From Bacteroidales bacterium (GTDB lineage Bacteria > Bacteroidota > Bacteroidia > Bacteroidales > Muribaculaceae), in contig SFEA01000001.1 of the NCBI GenBank assembly GCA_004557385.1, positions 62,001 through 126,000 of the forward strand: a stretch of DNA of 64,000 nucleotides. Direction: 5' to 3'. Position 1 is the stretch's first letter. Every line of letters begins with the position of its first letter. The notes below the pieces were generated by a model. That model was given only the letters and a program-made list of their open reading frames with translations. It made no database searches and was not told the origin of the DNA. Position numbers and translations under genes: made by a program. Of this stretch, positions 24,602 to 32,457 are shown piece after piece.

Positions 24602-25309
24602 TCATTCGGGGAGAGCCGATTTTATGGCATCGTAGCTTTGCTGCATAATGGCTTCCATGTCGTTTGATGGCTCGATTGGGTGGTGGATGGTGAGAGTGAT
24701 TTTGCCGGGATTGATTGAATGAGCCTTTTTTGACATGATGTTGAACGAGCCGTCAATGCTGACAGGCACAATGGGGCGGTTGAAGTCGGTGGCGAGCTTA
24801 AAGGCACCGCGCTTGAAGCGTTGCAATTTGCCGTCGATGCAGCGCGAGCCTTCGGGGAAAATCACGAGCGACATTCCGTTTGCAAGGCGTTTGCGTGCAG
24901 TGTCCATTGTTTTTGCGATTGCCGAAGGCGATGAGCGGTCGACGAGAATGTGACCGGCAGCGATGCATGCCAATCCCACGAAAGGTATGTTTTGAAGGCT
25001 TTTTTTCATCATCCACTTGAAGTTGTGGTTGAGGTAGCCGTAGATTGCAAAGATGTCGTAGGCGCCTTGATGATTGGCAACAAACACATAGGCTGAGTCG
25101 GCATCGATGAGCTCGCGGTTGCGTACTTCAACTTTGACAAACATTAGAATGCACCAGCATTTTGCCCATATGCGAGGCGGATAGTATCCCCACCATTGAT
25201 GGCTGAAAAGAGGACTGCCAATGAGTGTGAGTATGGCGGTGATGATGGTCAGCACTACCAGTATAGGGAATGCAATGAGGTATTGGTAGATTCCGAAAAG
25301 TAGCTTCAT
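24602..25309 (-). CDS. plsC: 1-acyl-sn-glycerol-3-phosphate acyltransferase
   Basis: Adds the second acyl chain to lysophosphatidate in phospholipid synthesis, at the inner membrane. A 235-residue protein with an N-terminal hydrophobic helix (about 5-30). It carries the NHQGAYD catalytic H-x4-D motif near residue 77, the FPEGSR substrate motif near 157 and the later VPVSIDGS. Size and motifs are standard. Its promoter lies inside the rprY terminator region, and the DKNYY-type gene follows 32 bases on. Confidence 0.94.
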   Translation of the reverse strand: MKLLFGIYQYLIAFPILVVLTIITAILTLIGSPLFSHQWWGYYPPRIWAKCWCILMFVKVEVRNRELIDADSAYVFVANHQGAYDIFAIYGYLNHNFKWMMKKSLQNIPFVGLACIAAGHILVDRSSPSAIAKTMDTARKRLANGMSLVIFPEGSRCIDGKLQRFKRGAFKLATDFNRPIVPVSIDGSFNIMSKKAHSINPGKITLTIHHPIEPSNDMEAIMQQSYDAIKSALPE

Positions 25310-25338
25310 GTTTTACGGTGCTTTTATTTATTTCACTG

Positions 25339-25369
25339 CAAAAATAGTGAAAGAAAACAAATAATGCAA
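25339..25369 (-). promoter_or_regulatory. Promoter of plsC, overlapping the rprY terminator
   Basis: Minus strand TTG (25369-25367), 20 bases, TATTTTTG (25346-25339). The -33 element lies in the 3' arm of the rprY terminator stem. Confidence 0.6.
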
Positions 25370-25397
25370 TATCCAAGATGATTGGATATTGCATTAT
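25361..25397 (-). terminator. Terminator of rprXY
   Basis: A perfect 15-base stem (25361-25375 with 25383-25397) with a 7-base loop, followed on the minus strand by T-rich sequence (TTTGTTTTC). It lies 37 bases after the rprY stop. Confidence 0.85.
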
Positions 25398-25433
25398 GGG
25401 TGCTATGTTAAAATCGTTGGCTTATAGAGCAGC

Positions 25434-26144
25434 TTATTTGGCTTTAGCTTCGATTTCGGGAGCAATGAGTTTGTAGCCTTTGCCGTGGATGTTGATGATT
25501 TCGATTGACGGGTCGGCTTTGAGGTGCTTGCGAAGCTTGGTGATGTATACGTCCATGCTTCGGGCGTTGAAGTAGTTGTCGTCAATCCAAATGGTCTTCA
25601 GGGCGAAGTTGCGTTCAAGAATCTCGTTGACGTGAGCGCAGAGCAGGCTCAGCAGTTCCGATTCCTTGGTGGTGAGCTTGGTGGCAGTGTCGTCAATCAT
25701 GAGCACTTGCTTCTGGGTGTCGAAGGTGAATTTGCCAATCTTGTACATGGTGATTTCTTTGCCTTTCTTGCCCTTAACGCGGCGCAAGATGGCTTCGATG
25801 CGGAACACCAGTTCTTCCATGCTGAAAGGCTTGGTGATATAGTCGTCGGCTCCGATTTTAAAGCCTTCGAGGATGTCTTCTTTAAGCGATTTTGCGGTAA
25901 GGAAAATGATGGGTACATCGCTTATAACGGTGCGTATTTCTTGAGCCAGTTGGAATCCGTCTTTTTTAGGCATCATCACGTCGAGCACGCACAGGTCGTA
26001 TTTGCCCTTGAGGAATGCTTTGTAGCCGCTTTCACCGTCGGCAAAGAGGTCGGCGTTGAAGCCCTTTGCTTGAAGATATTCGCGCAGGAGCATGCCGAGG
26101 TTTTCGTCGTCCTCGCATAGTAAAATTCTAACTCTTTCTTCCAT
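25434..26144 (-). CDS. rprY: OmpR-family response regulator (RprY-like)
   Basis: DNA-binding regulator of a two-component pair. The receiver domain (about 1-120) has the acidic pair in LLCEDDENLG, the phospho-acceptor Asp55 in VLDVMMPKKDG, the Thr in FLTAK and the Lys in ITKPF. A winged-helix OmpR-type domain (about 135-230) contains LTTKESELLSLLCAH and a recognition helix region MDVYITKLRKHLK. The sequence is close to the RprY type of Bacteroides, known with RprX. It lies 13 bases after rprX, so they form one operon. Confidence 0.92.
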   Translation of the reverse strand: MEERVRILLCEDDENLGMLLREYLQAKGFNADLFADGESGYKAFLKGKYDLCVLDVMMPKKDGFQLAQEIRTVISDVPIIFLTAKSLKEDILEGFKIGADDYITKPFSMEELVFRIEAILRRVKGKKGKEITMYKIGKFTFDTQKQVLMIDDTATKLTTKESELLSLLCAHVNEILERNFALKTIWIDDNYFNARSMDVYITKLRKHLKADPSIEIINIHGKGYKLIAPEIEAKAK

Positions 26145-26157
26145 AATTCTATTATTT

Positions 26158-27678
26158 TTATTTTATTAGTGGTAGTGTAATTATAAAATCTGAACCTTTG
26201 TTGTATTCGCTGGTGACTTCGATTTGACCCTTTAGTTCGGTAATCATCTTGTGAACATAAGCCAAGCCGAGTCCGAATCCTTTCACGTCGTGGCGGTTTC
26301 CGGTGGAAACGCGATAGAACTTTTCGAATATTCGTTTTAAATCTTCTTTTTTGATGCCGATGCCGTTGTCGCTGATGGTGATTTGAATTTTTTCATCAGC
26401 AATGTTTCGTGTGCTCACCTTAAGCAGCAGCGGGGTGTCTTCTTTGCGATATTTCACTGCATTGTCGAGCAGGTTGAATATCACGTTTGTGAAGTGCATC
26501 TCGTCGACGTTTACAATTGGGTCTTCGGCGTCAAGCTTTGTTTCGATTGAACCTCCGTATTTTTCCACCTTGATTTTGAAGGTGTGCACCACGTTGTCGA
26601 TTAGCGCGTTGGCATCAACGTCTTGGAGCTTCAATGTTGCCTTCTGGCGGTTGAACATCGACATTTGCAGCACCTTTTCAACCTGGAAACGCAGTCGCTT
26701 GGTTTCGTCGTTGATCACGCCGGAGATGTGTTGCAGCATCGACGGGCTTTTGCGCACGCTGTCGTCGTTGAGCATTTGTGCGGCGAGCGATATGGTTGAT
26801 ATTGGGGTTTTGAACTCGTGCGTCATGTTGTTAATGAAGTCGTTCTTCATCTCGGTGAGGCGTTTTTGCCTGAATGCGATGGTGATTGTGACAATGAAAA
26901 TCACAAGCAGGATGAACGAAAGCACAAACGAAGGAATCATAAATCGTATTGATGATATTATGATGTTCTTCTTGGTTGGGAAAGTGACGCTGAGGTAAGT
27001 CATTTTGCCAATCGGGTCGTTGGGAAACAGCACTTGGGTGTAGGTGTTTCGCTCCGAGGAGTTGTCGGGTTCGTAGCCGTTGGATTTGTAGATTAATCCG
27101 GAAGTGCGGTTGATGAGTGCGAACTCAAATGGAATGTCGAGTCCGTTGCTTTGCAGTTGCTGGTGTAGGTAGGTGTTTACGGTGCTTGAGTCGGCACGTT
27201 CCTCAATGGGGCGGTTGCTTGATTGACTGAGGATGTTCAGTATCACCTCGTTGAGCAAGCCCTTTTGGTAGAGGTATTGACCTTTGAGAGTTTCTTGCAC
27301 GCTTTGATATTTGTCCTTGAAGCTTTTGCTTATCTGCTCTTGGTCGGTGTCGGTTTTTTTCACCTTCACACTGTTGAGGTTGCCTCTGATGAGCAGTTTA
27401 GATGTGCCGTCGCTTGCAGGGATGGTGTAGGAGAAATCGCTGTTAGTGGCGTTGGGATAGAGCACGCCAAGGTCGGCGATGTCCTCTTCGAGGAAATATT
27501 TTGTTTCGTCTTGCTCGAGTTGCTGCGAAACGCTGTTGAGGCTGCGCATCACCGATTCGGAGAACTGCGCATTGCGCATCTCAATCATGTTTTCCATATA
27601 TGTGATTTGCACATATATAAAACCTATGAATGCACATGCCATCACTATGGTTAGAAGCCAAATGATTGATTTCTTCAT
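26158..27678 (-). CDS. rprX: Sensor histidine kinase (RprX-like)
   Basis: Membrane sensor partner of RprY. Transmembrane helix 1 is at about 5-25, a periplasmic domain at about 30-240, transmembrane helix 2 at about 245-268. The HisKA domain follows with phospho-acceptor His287 in NNMTHEFKTPISTI. The ATPase domain has the N box in VIFNLLDNAVKY and G boxes in ISDNGIGI and GFGLGLAYV. The 506-residue length fits RprX. The periplasmic sensor region shows no recognisable small-molecule fold. Its promoter at about 27830 gives a leader of about 145 bases. Confidence 0.93.
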   Translation of the reverse strand: MKKSIIWLLTIVMACAFIGFIYVQITYMENMIEMRNAQFSESVMRSLNSVSQQLEQDETKYFLEEDIADLGVLYPNATNSDFSYTIPASDGTSKLLIRGNLNSVKVKKTDTDQEQISKSFKDKYQSVQETLKGQYLYQKGLLNEVILNILSQSSNRPIEERADSSTVNTYLHQQLQSNGLDIPFEFALINRTSGLIYKSNGYEPDNSSERNTYTQVLFPNDPIGKMTYLSVTFPTKKNIIISSIRFMIPSFVLSFILLVIFIVTITIAFRQKRLTEMKNDFINNMTHEFKTPISTISLAAQMLNDDSVRKSPSMLQHISGVINDETKRLRFQVEKVLQMSMFNRQKATLKLQDVDANALIDNVVHTFKIKVEKYGGSIETKLDAEDPIVNVDEMHFTNVIFNLLDNAVKYRKEDTPLLLKVSTRNIADEKIQITISDNGIGIKKEDLKRIFEKFYRVSTGNRHDVKGFGLGLAYVHKMITELKGQIEVTSEYNKGSDFIITLPLIK

Positions 27679-27829
27679 GTTGCTGTCCTCCTGCGTTAGC
27701 TTGTTTTGGTTTGAAAACTATGAATTAAGTTTGCTCGTAATATTATTTAGACAAAAAAACATTGAAAATGTTTAATGTGCCATGAAAATTTTTATAATAT
27801 TATGCTAAATTGTTAATTAACACTCGGTG

Positions 27830-27859
27830 CAAAATTAACAAAAAAATGTAAAAAGCAAA
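27830..27859 (-). promoter_or_regulatory. Promoter of rprXY
   Basis: Minus strand TTTG (27859-27856), 18 bases and TAATTTTG (27837-27830). The 334-base gap 27679-28012 also holds the EF-G2 gene's terminator and is otherwise AT-rich with nothing else recognised. Confidence 0.55.
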
Positions 27860-27949
27860 AGTTTTTGCAAATAAAATGTGTGAAAAATACGAAAAAGCAG
27901 GAAATAGAGGCGAATCGTGTGGCAAATGATGGGAGAAATAAATGAAAAT

Positions 27950-27982
27950 CAGCCATATACATGGTTGAGATGTATATGGCTG
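27950..27982 (-). terminator. Probable terminator of the EF-G2-like gene
   Basis: A perfect 13-base stem (27950-27962 with 27970-27982) and 7-base loop lie 31 bases past the stop codon. The T-tract that follows is interrupted, so efficiency is uncertain. Confidence 0.65.
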
Positions 27983-28012
27983 AAAGGGTAGATGTTATCT
28001 AAGGATTGGATG

Positions 28013-30169
28013 TTAATCTTCGTCTTGACTTTCTTCGTAAGCCTTGAGGAGTTTTTCTTGAACGTCGCCAGGAACGAGTTCGTAAGAAGCGAACTTCATG
28101 GTGAACGAAGAGCGTCCGCCGGTGATTGAGCTAAGCGCGGTAGAGTAGCTCGACATTTCTTTCAAAGGCACTTTGGCAGAAATCTTCTCGAATCCCTTTT
28201 CGCTGGTCATGCCCATGATGATGGCACGGCGTCCTTGCAGGTCGCTCATCACGTCGCCCATGCGGTCGCTTGGCATAAGCACTTCAACGTCGTAGATAGG
28301 TTCGAGCACCTTAGGATTGGCGTTCTTGAATGCTTCGCTGAAGGCGTGGCGTCCGGCAAGACGGAACGAAATTTCGTTAGAGTCAACCGGGTGCATCTTA
28401 CCGTCGTAGATGCAAACCACAACGTCGCGAGCATAAGAACCTGTCAACGGACCTTGTTCCATGCGGTCCATGATGCCTTTAACGATGGCAGGTATGAAGC
28501 GAGCGTCGATAGCGCCACCCACGATGCAGTTGTAAACCACGAGCTTGCCGCCCCATTCCAACTTGATTTCTTGACAATCTTTTACGTTGAGCTTGAATTC
28601 TTGACCGCCGAAACGATAGGTGTCAGGCTTAGGCATGCCTTCAACGTAAGGTTCGATAATCAGGTGCACTTCGCCGAATTGACCTGAACCGCCCGATTGC
28701 TTCTTGTGGCGATAGTCGGCACGAGCAGCCTTGGTGATTGTTTCGCGATAAGGAATCTTTGGCTCGAGATATTCAACGTTGAGTTTTTCGTTGTTTTCGA
28801 TACGCCATTTGAGGGTGCGCAAGTGGAATTCACCTTGACCGGAAACGATGGTTTGCTTGAGTTCCTTCGATTGTTCAACGGTCCAAGTTGGGTCTTCCTC
28901 GTGCATGCGAGTGAGAATTGCGCTAAGTTTTTCAGAGTCAGCCTCGTTGGCAGGCTTGATGGCACGCTGATATTTAGGAGCCGGATATTTGATGAAGTCG
29001 AAGCGTTGTTCGAGACCCTTTTCGTTGAGGGTGTTGCCTGTGCGCACGTCTTTCATCTTCACTGTAGCACCGATGTCGCCGGCACGGAGTTCGTCAACCG
29101 GAGTTTTGATTTGACCGCAAACGGCATAGATTTGCGCGAGTCGCTCCTTAGAGTTTCGGTCGGCATTGGTGAGGTCGGCGCCAGCCTTAAGCACACCTTG
29201 CATAACCTTGAAGTAGGAAACTTCGCCGATGTGAGGTTCAACGGTGGTTTTGAACACGAACAAGCTAACAGGAGCATCGTCGACAGGATTAACTTCTTCG
29301 CCGTCGGTGTTGCAAACAGCAGGCATGTCGTTAACAAACGGAACCACGTTGCCAAGGAATTCCATCATGCGGCGAACGCCCATGTCCTTGAGTGCGCTCA
29401 CACAGAATACAGGATATATTGAACGGTCGACAAGACCCTTGCGAATGCCTTCGCGCATTTCGTCCTCGGTGAGAGTGCCTTGTTCGAAGAACTTATCCAT
29501 AAGGCCTTCGTCGTTTTCGGCAGCTGCTTCAACCAGCTTGGCGTTGAGTTCTTGAGCTTTTTCGAGTTCTTCGGCAGGGATTTCGCTGATGGTGGGCACG
29601 CCTCCATCAGGACCCCATTCGTATTTCTTCATCAGCAGCACGTCGATGAAGGCATTGAAGCCTGGACCTGCATTGATTGGATATTGCACAGGAGTGACGC
29701 GCGGACCGAATGTTTCGCGCAGTTGGGCGATGGTGTTTTCGTAGTCGGCTTTTTCGCCGTCGAGTTGGTTAACGGCAAACATCACCGGCTTGTTTACGTT
29801 TTCGGTGGTGCGGAATATGTTTTGGGTGCCCACTTCAACGCCATATTGAGCATCAACGAGAATAACGCCGCAGTCGGTGACGTTGAGCGCAGTGATAGCG
29901 TTGCCCACGAAGTCGTCGCTACCCGGGCAGTCGATTACGTTAAGCTTTTTATTGAGGAACTCAGCATAGATAACTGTTGAGAAAACCGAGTATCCGTATT
30001 CCTTTTCTACGGGGAAATAGTCGCAAACGGTGTTGCCTGCTTCGATTGTGCCTCTGCGTTTTATAACTCCACACTCCAGAAGCATTGCTTCAGCGAGTGT
30101 GGTTTTACCAGAGCCTTTGCTGCCAAGTAGGGCAATGTTTTTAATCTCTTTAGAATTATAAACTTTCAT
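28013..30169 (-). CDS. fusA2: Elongation factor G paralogue (EF-G2-type) with altered G3 motif
   Basis: A 718-residue EF-G-like protein with all five domains: G domain (about 1-270), domain II (about 290-390), III and V regions, and IV with the KKQSGGSGQFGEV segment. The P-loop is GSKGSGKTT (16-24). The G3 motif reads DCPGSDDF where canonical EF-G has D-T-P-G-H-V-D-F, so the catalytic His is Ser. G4 is NQLD instead of NKMD. A related paralogue in Bacteroides thetaiotaomicron, EF-G2, is reported to translocate without GTP hydrolysis and matter during carbon limitation; the resemblance fits that group, but identity is inferred. The start is ATG at 30169, just before the P-loop; an upstream in-frame ATG would add an unlikely extension. 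No regulatory site is clear. Confidence 0.88.
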   Translation of the reverse strand: MKVYNSKEIKNIALLGSKGSGKTTLAEAMLLECGVIKRRGTIEAGNTVCDYFPVEKEYGYSVFSTVIYAEFLNKKLNVIDCPGSDDFVGNAITALNVTDCGVILVDAQYGVEVGTQNIFRTTENVNKPVMFAVNQLDGEKADYENTIAQLRETFGPRVTPVQYPINAGPGFNAFIDVLLMKKYEWGPDGGVPTISEIPAEELEKAQELNAKLVEAAAENDEGLMDKFFEQGTLTEDEMREGIRKGLVDRSIYPVFCVSALKDMGVRRMMEFLGNVVPFVNDMPAVCNTDGEEVNPVDDAPVSLFVFKTTVEPHIGEVSYFKVMQGVLKAGADLTNADRNSKERLAQIYAVCGQIKTPVDELRAGDIGATVKMKDVRTGNTLNEKGLEQRFDFIKYPAPKYQRAIKPANEADSEKLSAILTRMHEEDPTWTVEQSKELKQTIVSGQGEFHLRTLKWRIENNEKLNVEYLEPKIPYRETITKAARADYRHKKQSGGSGQFGEVHLIIEPYVEGMPKPDTYRFGGQEFKLNVKDCQEIKLEWGGKLVVYNCIVGGAIDARFIPAIVKGIMDRMEQGPLTGSYARDVVVCIYDGKMHPVDSNEISFRLAGRHAFSEAFKNANPKVLEPIYDVEVLMPSDRMGDVMSDLQGRRAIIMGMTSEKGFEKISAKVPLKEMSSYSTALSSITGGRSSFTMKFASYELVPGDVQEKLLKAYEESQDED

Positions 30170-30270
30170 GATATTTATAGTTTTTATGTGAATAGTTTCA
30201 AGTATTATGCCGTTAAAGGTATGAAAAATTTTTAAATAATCATAGCTCTTACAAGCGAAACTGCCCATAT

Positions 30271-30303
30271 TTTGGAAAAATTGTATTTGTTTCAGTAATT
30301 TTG
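30271..30303 (+). promoter_or_regulatory. Promoter of hemW
   Basis: TTTG (30271-30274), 21 bases and TAATTTTG (30296-30303), a full consensus. It excludes the in-frame TTG at 30301 as a start, because that codon is inside the -7 box. Confidence 0.85.
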
Positions 30304-30321
30304 CGATACAAAAGTAAAGAT

Positions 30322-31461
30322 ATGGCAGGTATTTACATTCATGTTCCGTTTTGCAAAAGGCGTTGCAGCTATTGCGACTTCTATTCGGTGGTGTCGACCG
30401 CAGATGCCGACCGTTATGTGTCGGCGTTGCTTGCTGAACTGCGAATGCGCCGTGACGAAATAATGCTCGATGAGGTGCACACTATATATATAGGTGGTGG
30501 CACGCCGTCGATGCTCAGCGCCGAGCAGCTTCGCCGTTTGATGTCAGGCATCGCTGAGATGGTTGATATCGACAAGGTTGAGGAGGTGACTATTGAAGTG
30601 AATCCCGACGATGTGGATTCCGAATATATGAGCAATGTGGCACGCTGTGGCGTGAACCGCGTGAGCATGGGTGTGCAGTCGTTTGTCGACGAGGAGCTTA
30701 AGGCAGTGAATCGGCGTCACGACTCGCGACAGGCGCTTGAGGCGTTGAAGATTATTGCCGACTGCGGCATTGACAATGTGAGCATCGACTTGATATACGG
30801 ATTGCCGAAACAGACACTTGCAACGTGGAAGCAATCGGTGTGTCAAGCTGCCAGATTGCATGTGAATCACATCAGCGCTTATTGCCTCAGCTATGAGGAA
30901 GGCACGGCATTGACAAGACTTCGCGACAGAGGCGTGATTGAAGAAACCGACGAGGACACTTGCGTTGAAATGTATAACTGCCTGTGCTCGATATTGAAAG
31001 CGGCAGACTATGAGCATTACGAGATTTCGAATTTTGCCTTGCCGGGCAAGTATTCGCGACATAACTCGGCTTATTGGGATGGTACACCTTATTTGGGGCT
31101 TGGTGCTGCGGCACATAGTTTTGATGGTGAGTGTCGCCGATATAATCCTGCCAACTTGAAGGTCTATCTCGAAAAAATAGAAAATGGCGAGGTTGCATAT
31201 CAAACCGAAACAGAAGAGTGGTGGCAACAATACAACGAGATGGTGATGGTGAAACTGCGCACAAAATGGGGAATAGACTTGCAAGATGTGGAGCGGAGGT
31301 TTGGTAAGCAGGTTTCCGATGATTTTGAGCGCAAAATAAAAGTGTATGTTGCAAGCGGCGCAGTGTTGAACACGGGCACGTGCTATGCACTTTCGGAGCA
31401 GGGTGTGATGATATCCGACTCGATAATTCGCGAGTTGATGATAGTGGACGATTACTCGTGA
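30322..31461 (+). CDS. hemW: Radical SAM protein HemW (heme chaperone; formerly CPO-III-like)
   Basis: Radical SAM protein that binds and transfers heme; older annotations call it coproporphyrinogen III oxidase. The 379-residue protein starts MAGIYIHVPFCKRRCSYCDFY with the C-x3-C-x2-C cluster at residues 11, 15 and 18, then GGGTPSMLS and the QSFVDEELKAVNRRHDSRQA segment. HNSAYWDG carries the HemW heme-site motif HNxxYW, distinguishing it from true HemN. The C-terminal domain (about 290-379) is the HemN_C type. The start ATG at 30322 follows a perfect promoter. It overlaps rlmH by 10 bases at the 3' ends (convergent). Confidence 0.93.
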   Translation: MAGIYIHVPFCKRRCSYCDFYSVVSTADADRYVSALLAELRMRRDEIMLDEVHTIYIGGGTPSMLSAEQLRRLMSGIAEMVDIDKVEEVTIEVNPDDVDSEYMSNVARCGVNRVSMGVQSFVDEELKAVNRRHDSRQALEALKIIADCGIDNVSIDLIYGLPKQTLATWKQSVCQAARLHVNHISAYCLSYEEGTALTRLRDRGVIEETDEDTCVEMYNCLCSILKAADYEHYEISNFALPGKYSRHNSAYWDGTPYLGLGAAAHSFDGECRRYNPANLKVYLEKIENGEVAYQTETEEWWQQYNEMVMVKLRTKWGIDLQDVERRFGKQVSDDFERKIKVYVASGAVLNTGTCYALSEQGVMISDSIIRELMIVDDYS

Positions 31462-31925
31462 TGATAAGGCTCGCCATTGATGATGGTCATTGCTCGATAG
31501 AGTTGTTCGGTGAAAATCAGGCGAATCATTTCGTGTGAAAACGTCATTTTCGACAGCGATATTTTTTCGTTGGCGCGGTCGTAGACGTCGCTGTCGAAGC
31601 CGTAAGGTCCACCCACAACAAACACCAAACGTCGAGGCACGGTTGCCATTTTGCGGTCGATATACTTTGCAAAATCCATCGAGGTGTATTCTTTGCCGTG
31701 CTCGTCGAGCAGCACCACATAGTCGCTTTTGTCGATTGCAGCAAGTATGTTTTTCCCCTCAGCCTTTTTCTGCTGGGCTTCGGAGAGGTTTTTTGTGCAT
31801 TTTGCGTCGGCAATATATTGTATGTTGAATGGCAGATAATGGCTCAGACGGTTGGTGTAGTCGTCGATGCCTTGTTTGAGATATCCGCCTGAAATTTTTC
31901 CGACAACAGCAAGAGTGATTTTCAT
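31452..31925 (-). CDS. rlmH: 23S rRNA pseudouridine-1915 N3-methyltransferase
   Basis: SPOUT-fold methyltransferase acting on helix 69 of 23S rRNA. The 157-residue protein has the family's size and the knot region VFVVGGPYGFDSDVYDRANEKISLSKMTFSHEMIRLIFTEQLYRA. It ends with NGEPYHHE, matching the family's conserved Y-H-x-x C-terminus. Convergent with hemW, sharing 10 bases of 3' coding sequence. Upstream crcB ends 37 bases before its start on the same strand. Confidence 0.95.
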   Translation of the reverse strand: MKITLAVVGKISGGYLKQGIDDYTNRLSHYLPFNIQYIADAKCTKNLSEAQQKKAEGKNILAAIDKSDYVVLLDEHGKEYTSMDFAKYIDRKMATVPRRLVFVVGGPYGFDSDVYDRANEKISLSKMTFSHEMIRLIFTEQLYRAMTIINGEPYHHE

Positions 31926-31962
31926 TTTGTTTTTTTGTGTGAGTATTGGTTTTGTTGAAAAG

Positions 31963-32334
31963 TTATTGTGTTATAGCGCGTCCGAGCCACACCATTGCTA
32001 CGCCGGCTACGATGCTGAGCAAAAGATAGGTGGCGCATACAACCCATTGCTTGGCTTGGGCAAGAATGAATATCTCGTTGGAAAATGTTGAGAATGTTGT
32101 GAATCCGCCGCAGAAGCCGGTAATTAGCAGCAAGTTGAGGTTCTGCGATACAAAATTGGTGCGTTGTGCAAGCCCGAAGAGCATGCCAATGAACAGGCAG
32201 CCGATGATGTTCACGGCAAATGTGCCTATTGGAAAAGGCGTCACAGCCCATCCGGCAGTAAGCCTGCCCACAAGGTAACGAGCGCATGAGCCAAAGAATC
32301 CGCCTACGCCAGCCAATAACATTGATTTTATCAT
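31963..32334 (-). CDS. crcB: Fluoride channel protein CrcB/Fluc
   Basis: Dual-topology fluoride exporter; 123 residues with four hydrophobic helices. Signature segments are GGFFGSCARYLVG, GTFAVNIIGCLFIG and GFCGGFTTFSTFSNE, holding the Asn and the Phe-box residues lining the pore. The start is ATG at 32334 (MIKSMLLAGVGG); the frame is open further up but the upstream part overlaps the promoter and gdhA terminator. I see no fluoride riboswitch in its roughly 40-base leader. It is probably the first gene of a crcB-rlmH pair. Confidence 0.92.
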   Translation of the reverse strand: MIKSMLLAGVGGFFGSCARYLVGRLTAGWAVTPFPIGTFAVNIIGCLFIGMLFGLAQRTNFVSQNLNLLLITGFCGGFTTFSTFSNEIFILAQAKQWVVCATYLLLSIVAGVAMVWLGRAITQ

Positions 32335-32381
32335 AAATGTGTTAAGCGAAGATGCTTTGTTAAGGGTGAAAAATATGTGGG

Positions 32382-32412
32382 CAAAGTTAATAAAAAAGCC
32401 TTGAGCATCAAA
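32382..32412 (-). promoter_or_regulatory. Promoter of crcB, overlapping the gdhA terminator
   Basis: Minus strand TTTG (32412-32409), 19 bases, TAACTTTG (32389-32382), a perfect match. The -33 box lies in the loop of the gdhA terminator hairpin. Confidence 0.75.
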
Positions 32413-32427
32413 ATTGAAGCCCAAGGC
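32392..32427 (-). terminator. Rho-independent terminator of gdhA
   Basis: GCCTTG (32398-32403 as plus strand) pairs with CAAGGC (32422-32427), with extra pairs inside, and a T6 run follows on the minus strand (A at 32392-32397). Confidence 0.8.
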
Positions 32428-32457
32428 AAATGTTGTTTTGTGAATGATTAATCGCGA

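Noticed and set aside
32335..32381. Fluoride riboswitch in the crcB leader
   Set aside because: The leader is only about 45 bases and does not show the paired arms of the crcB-motif RNA.
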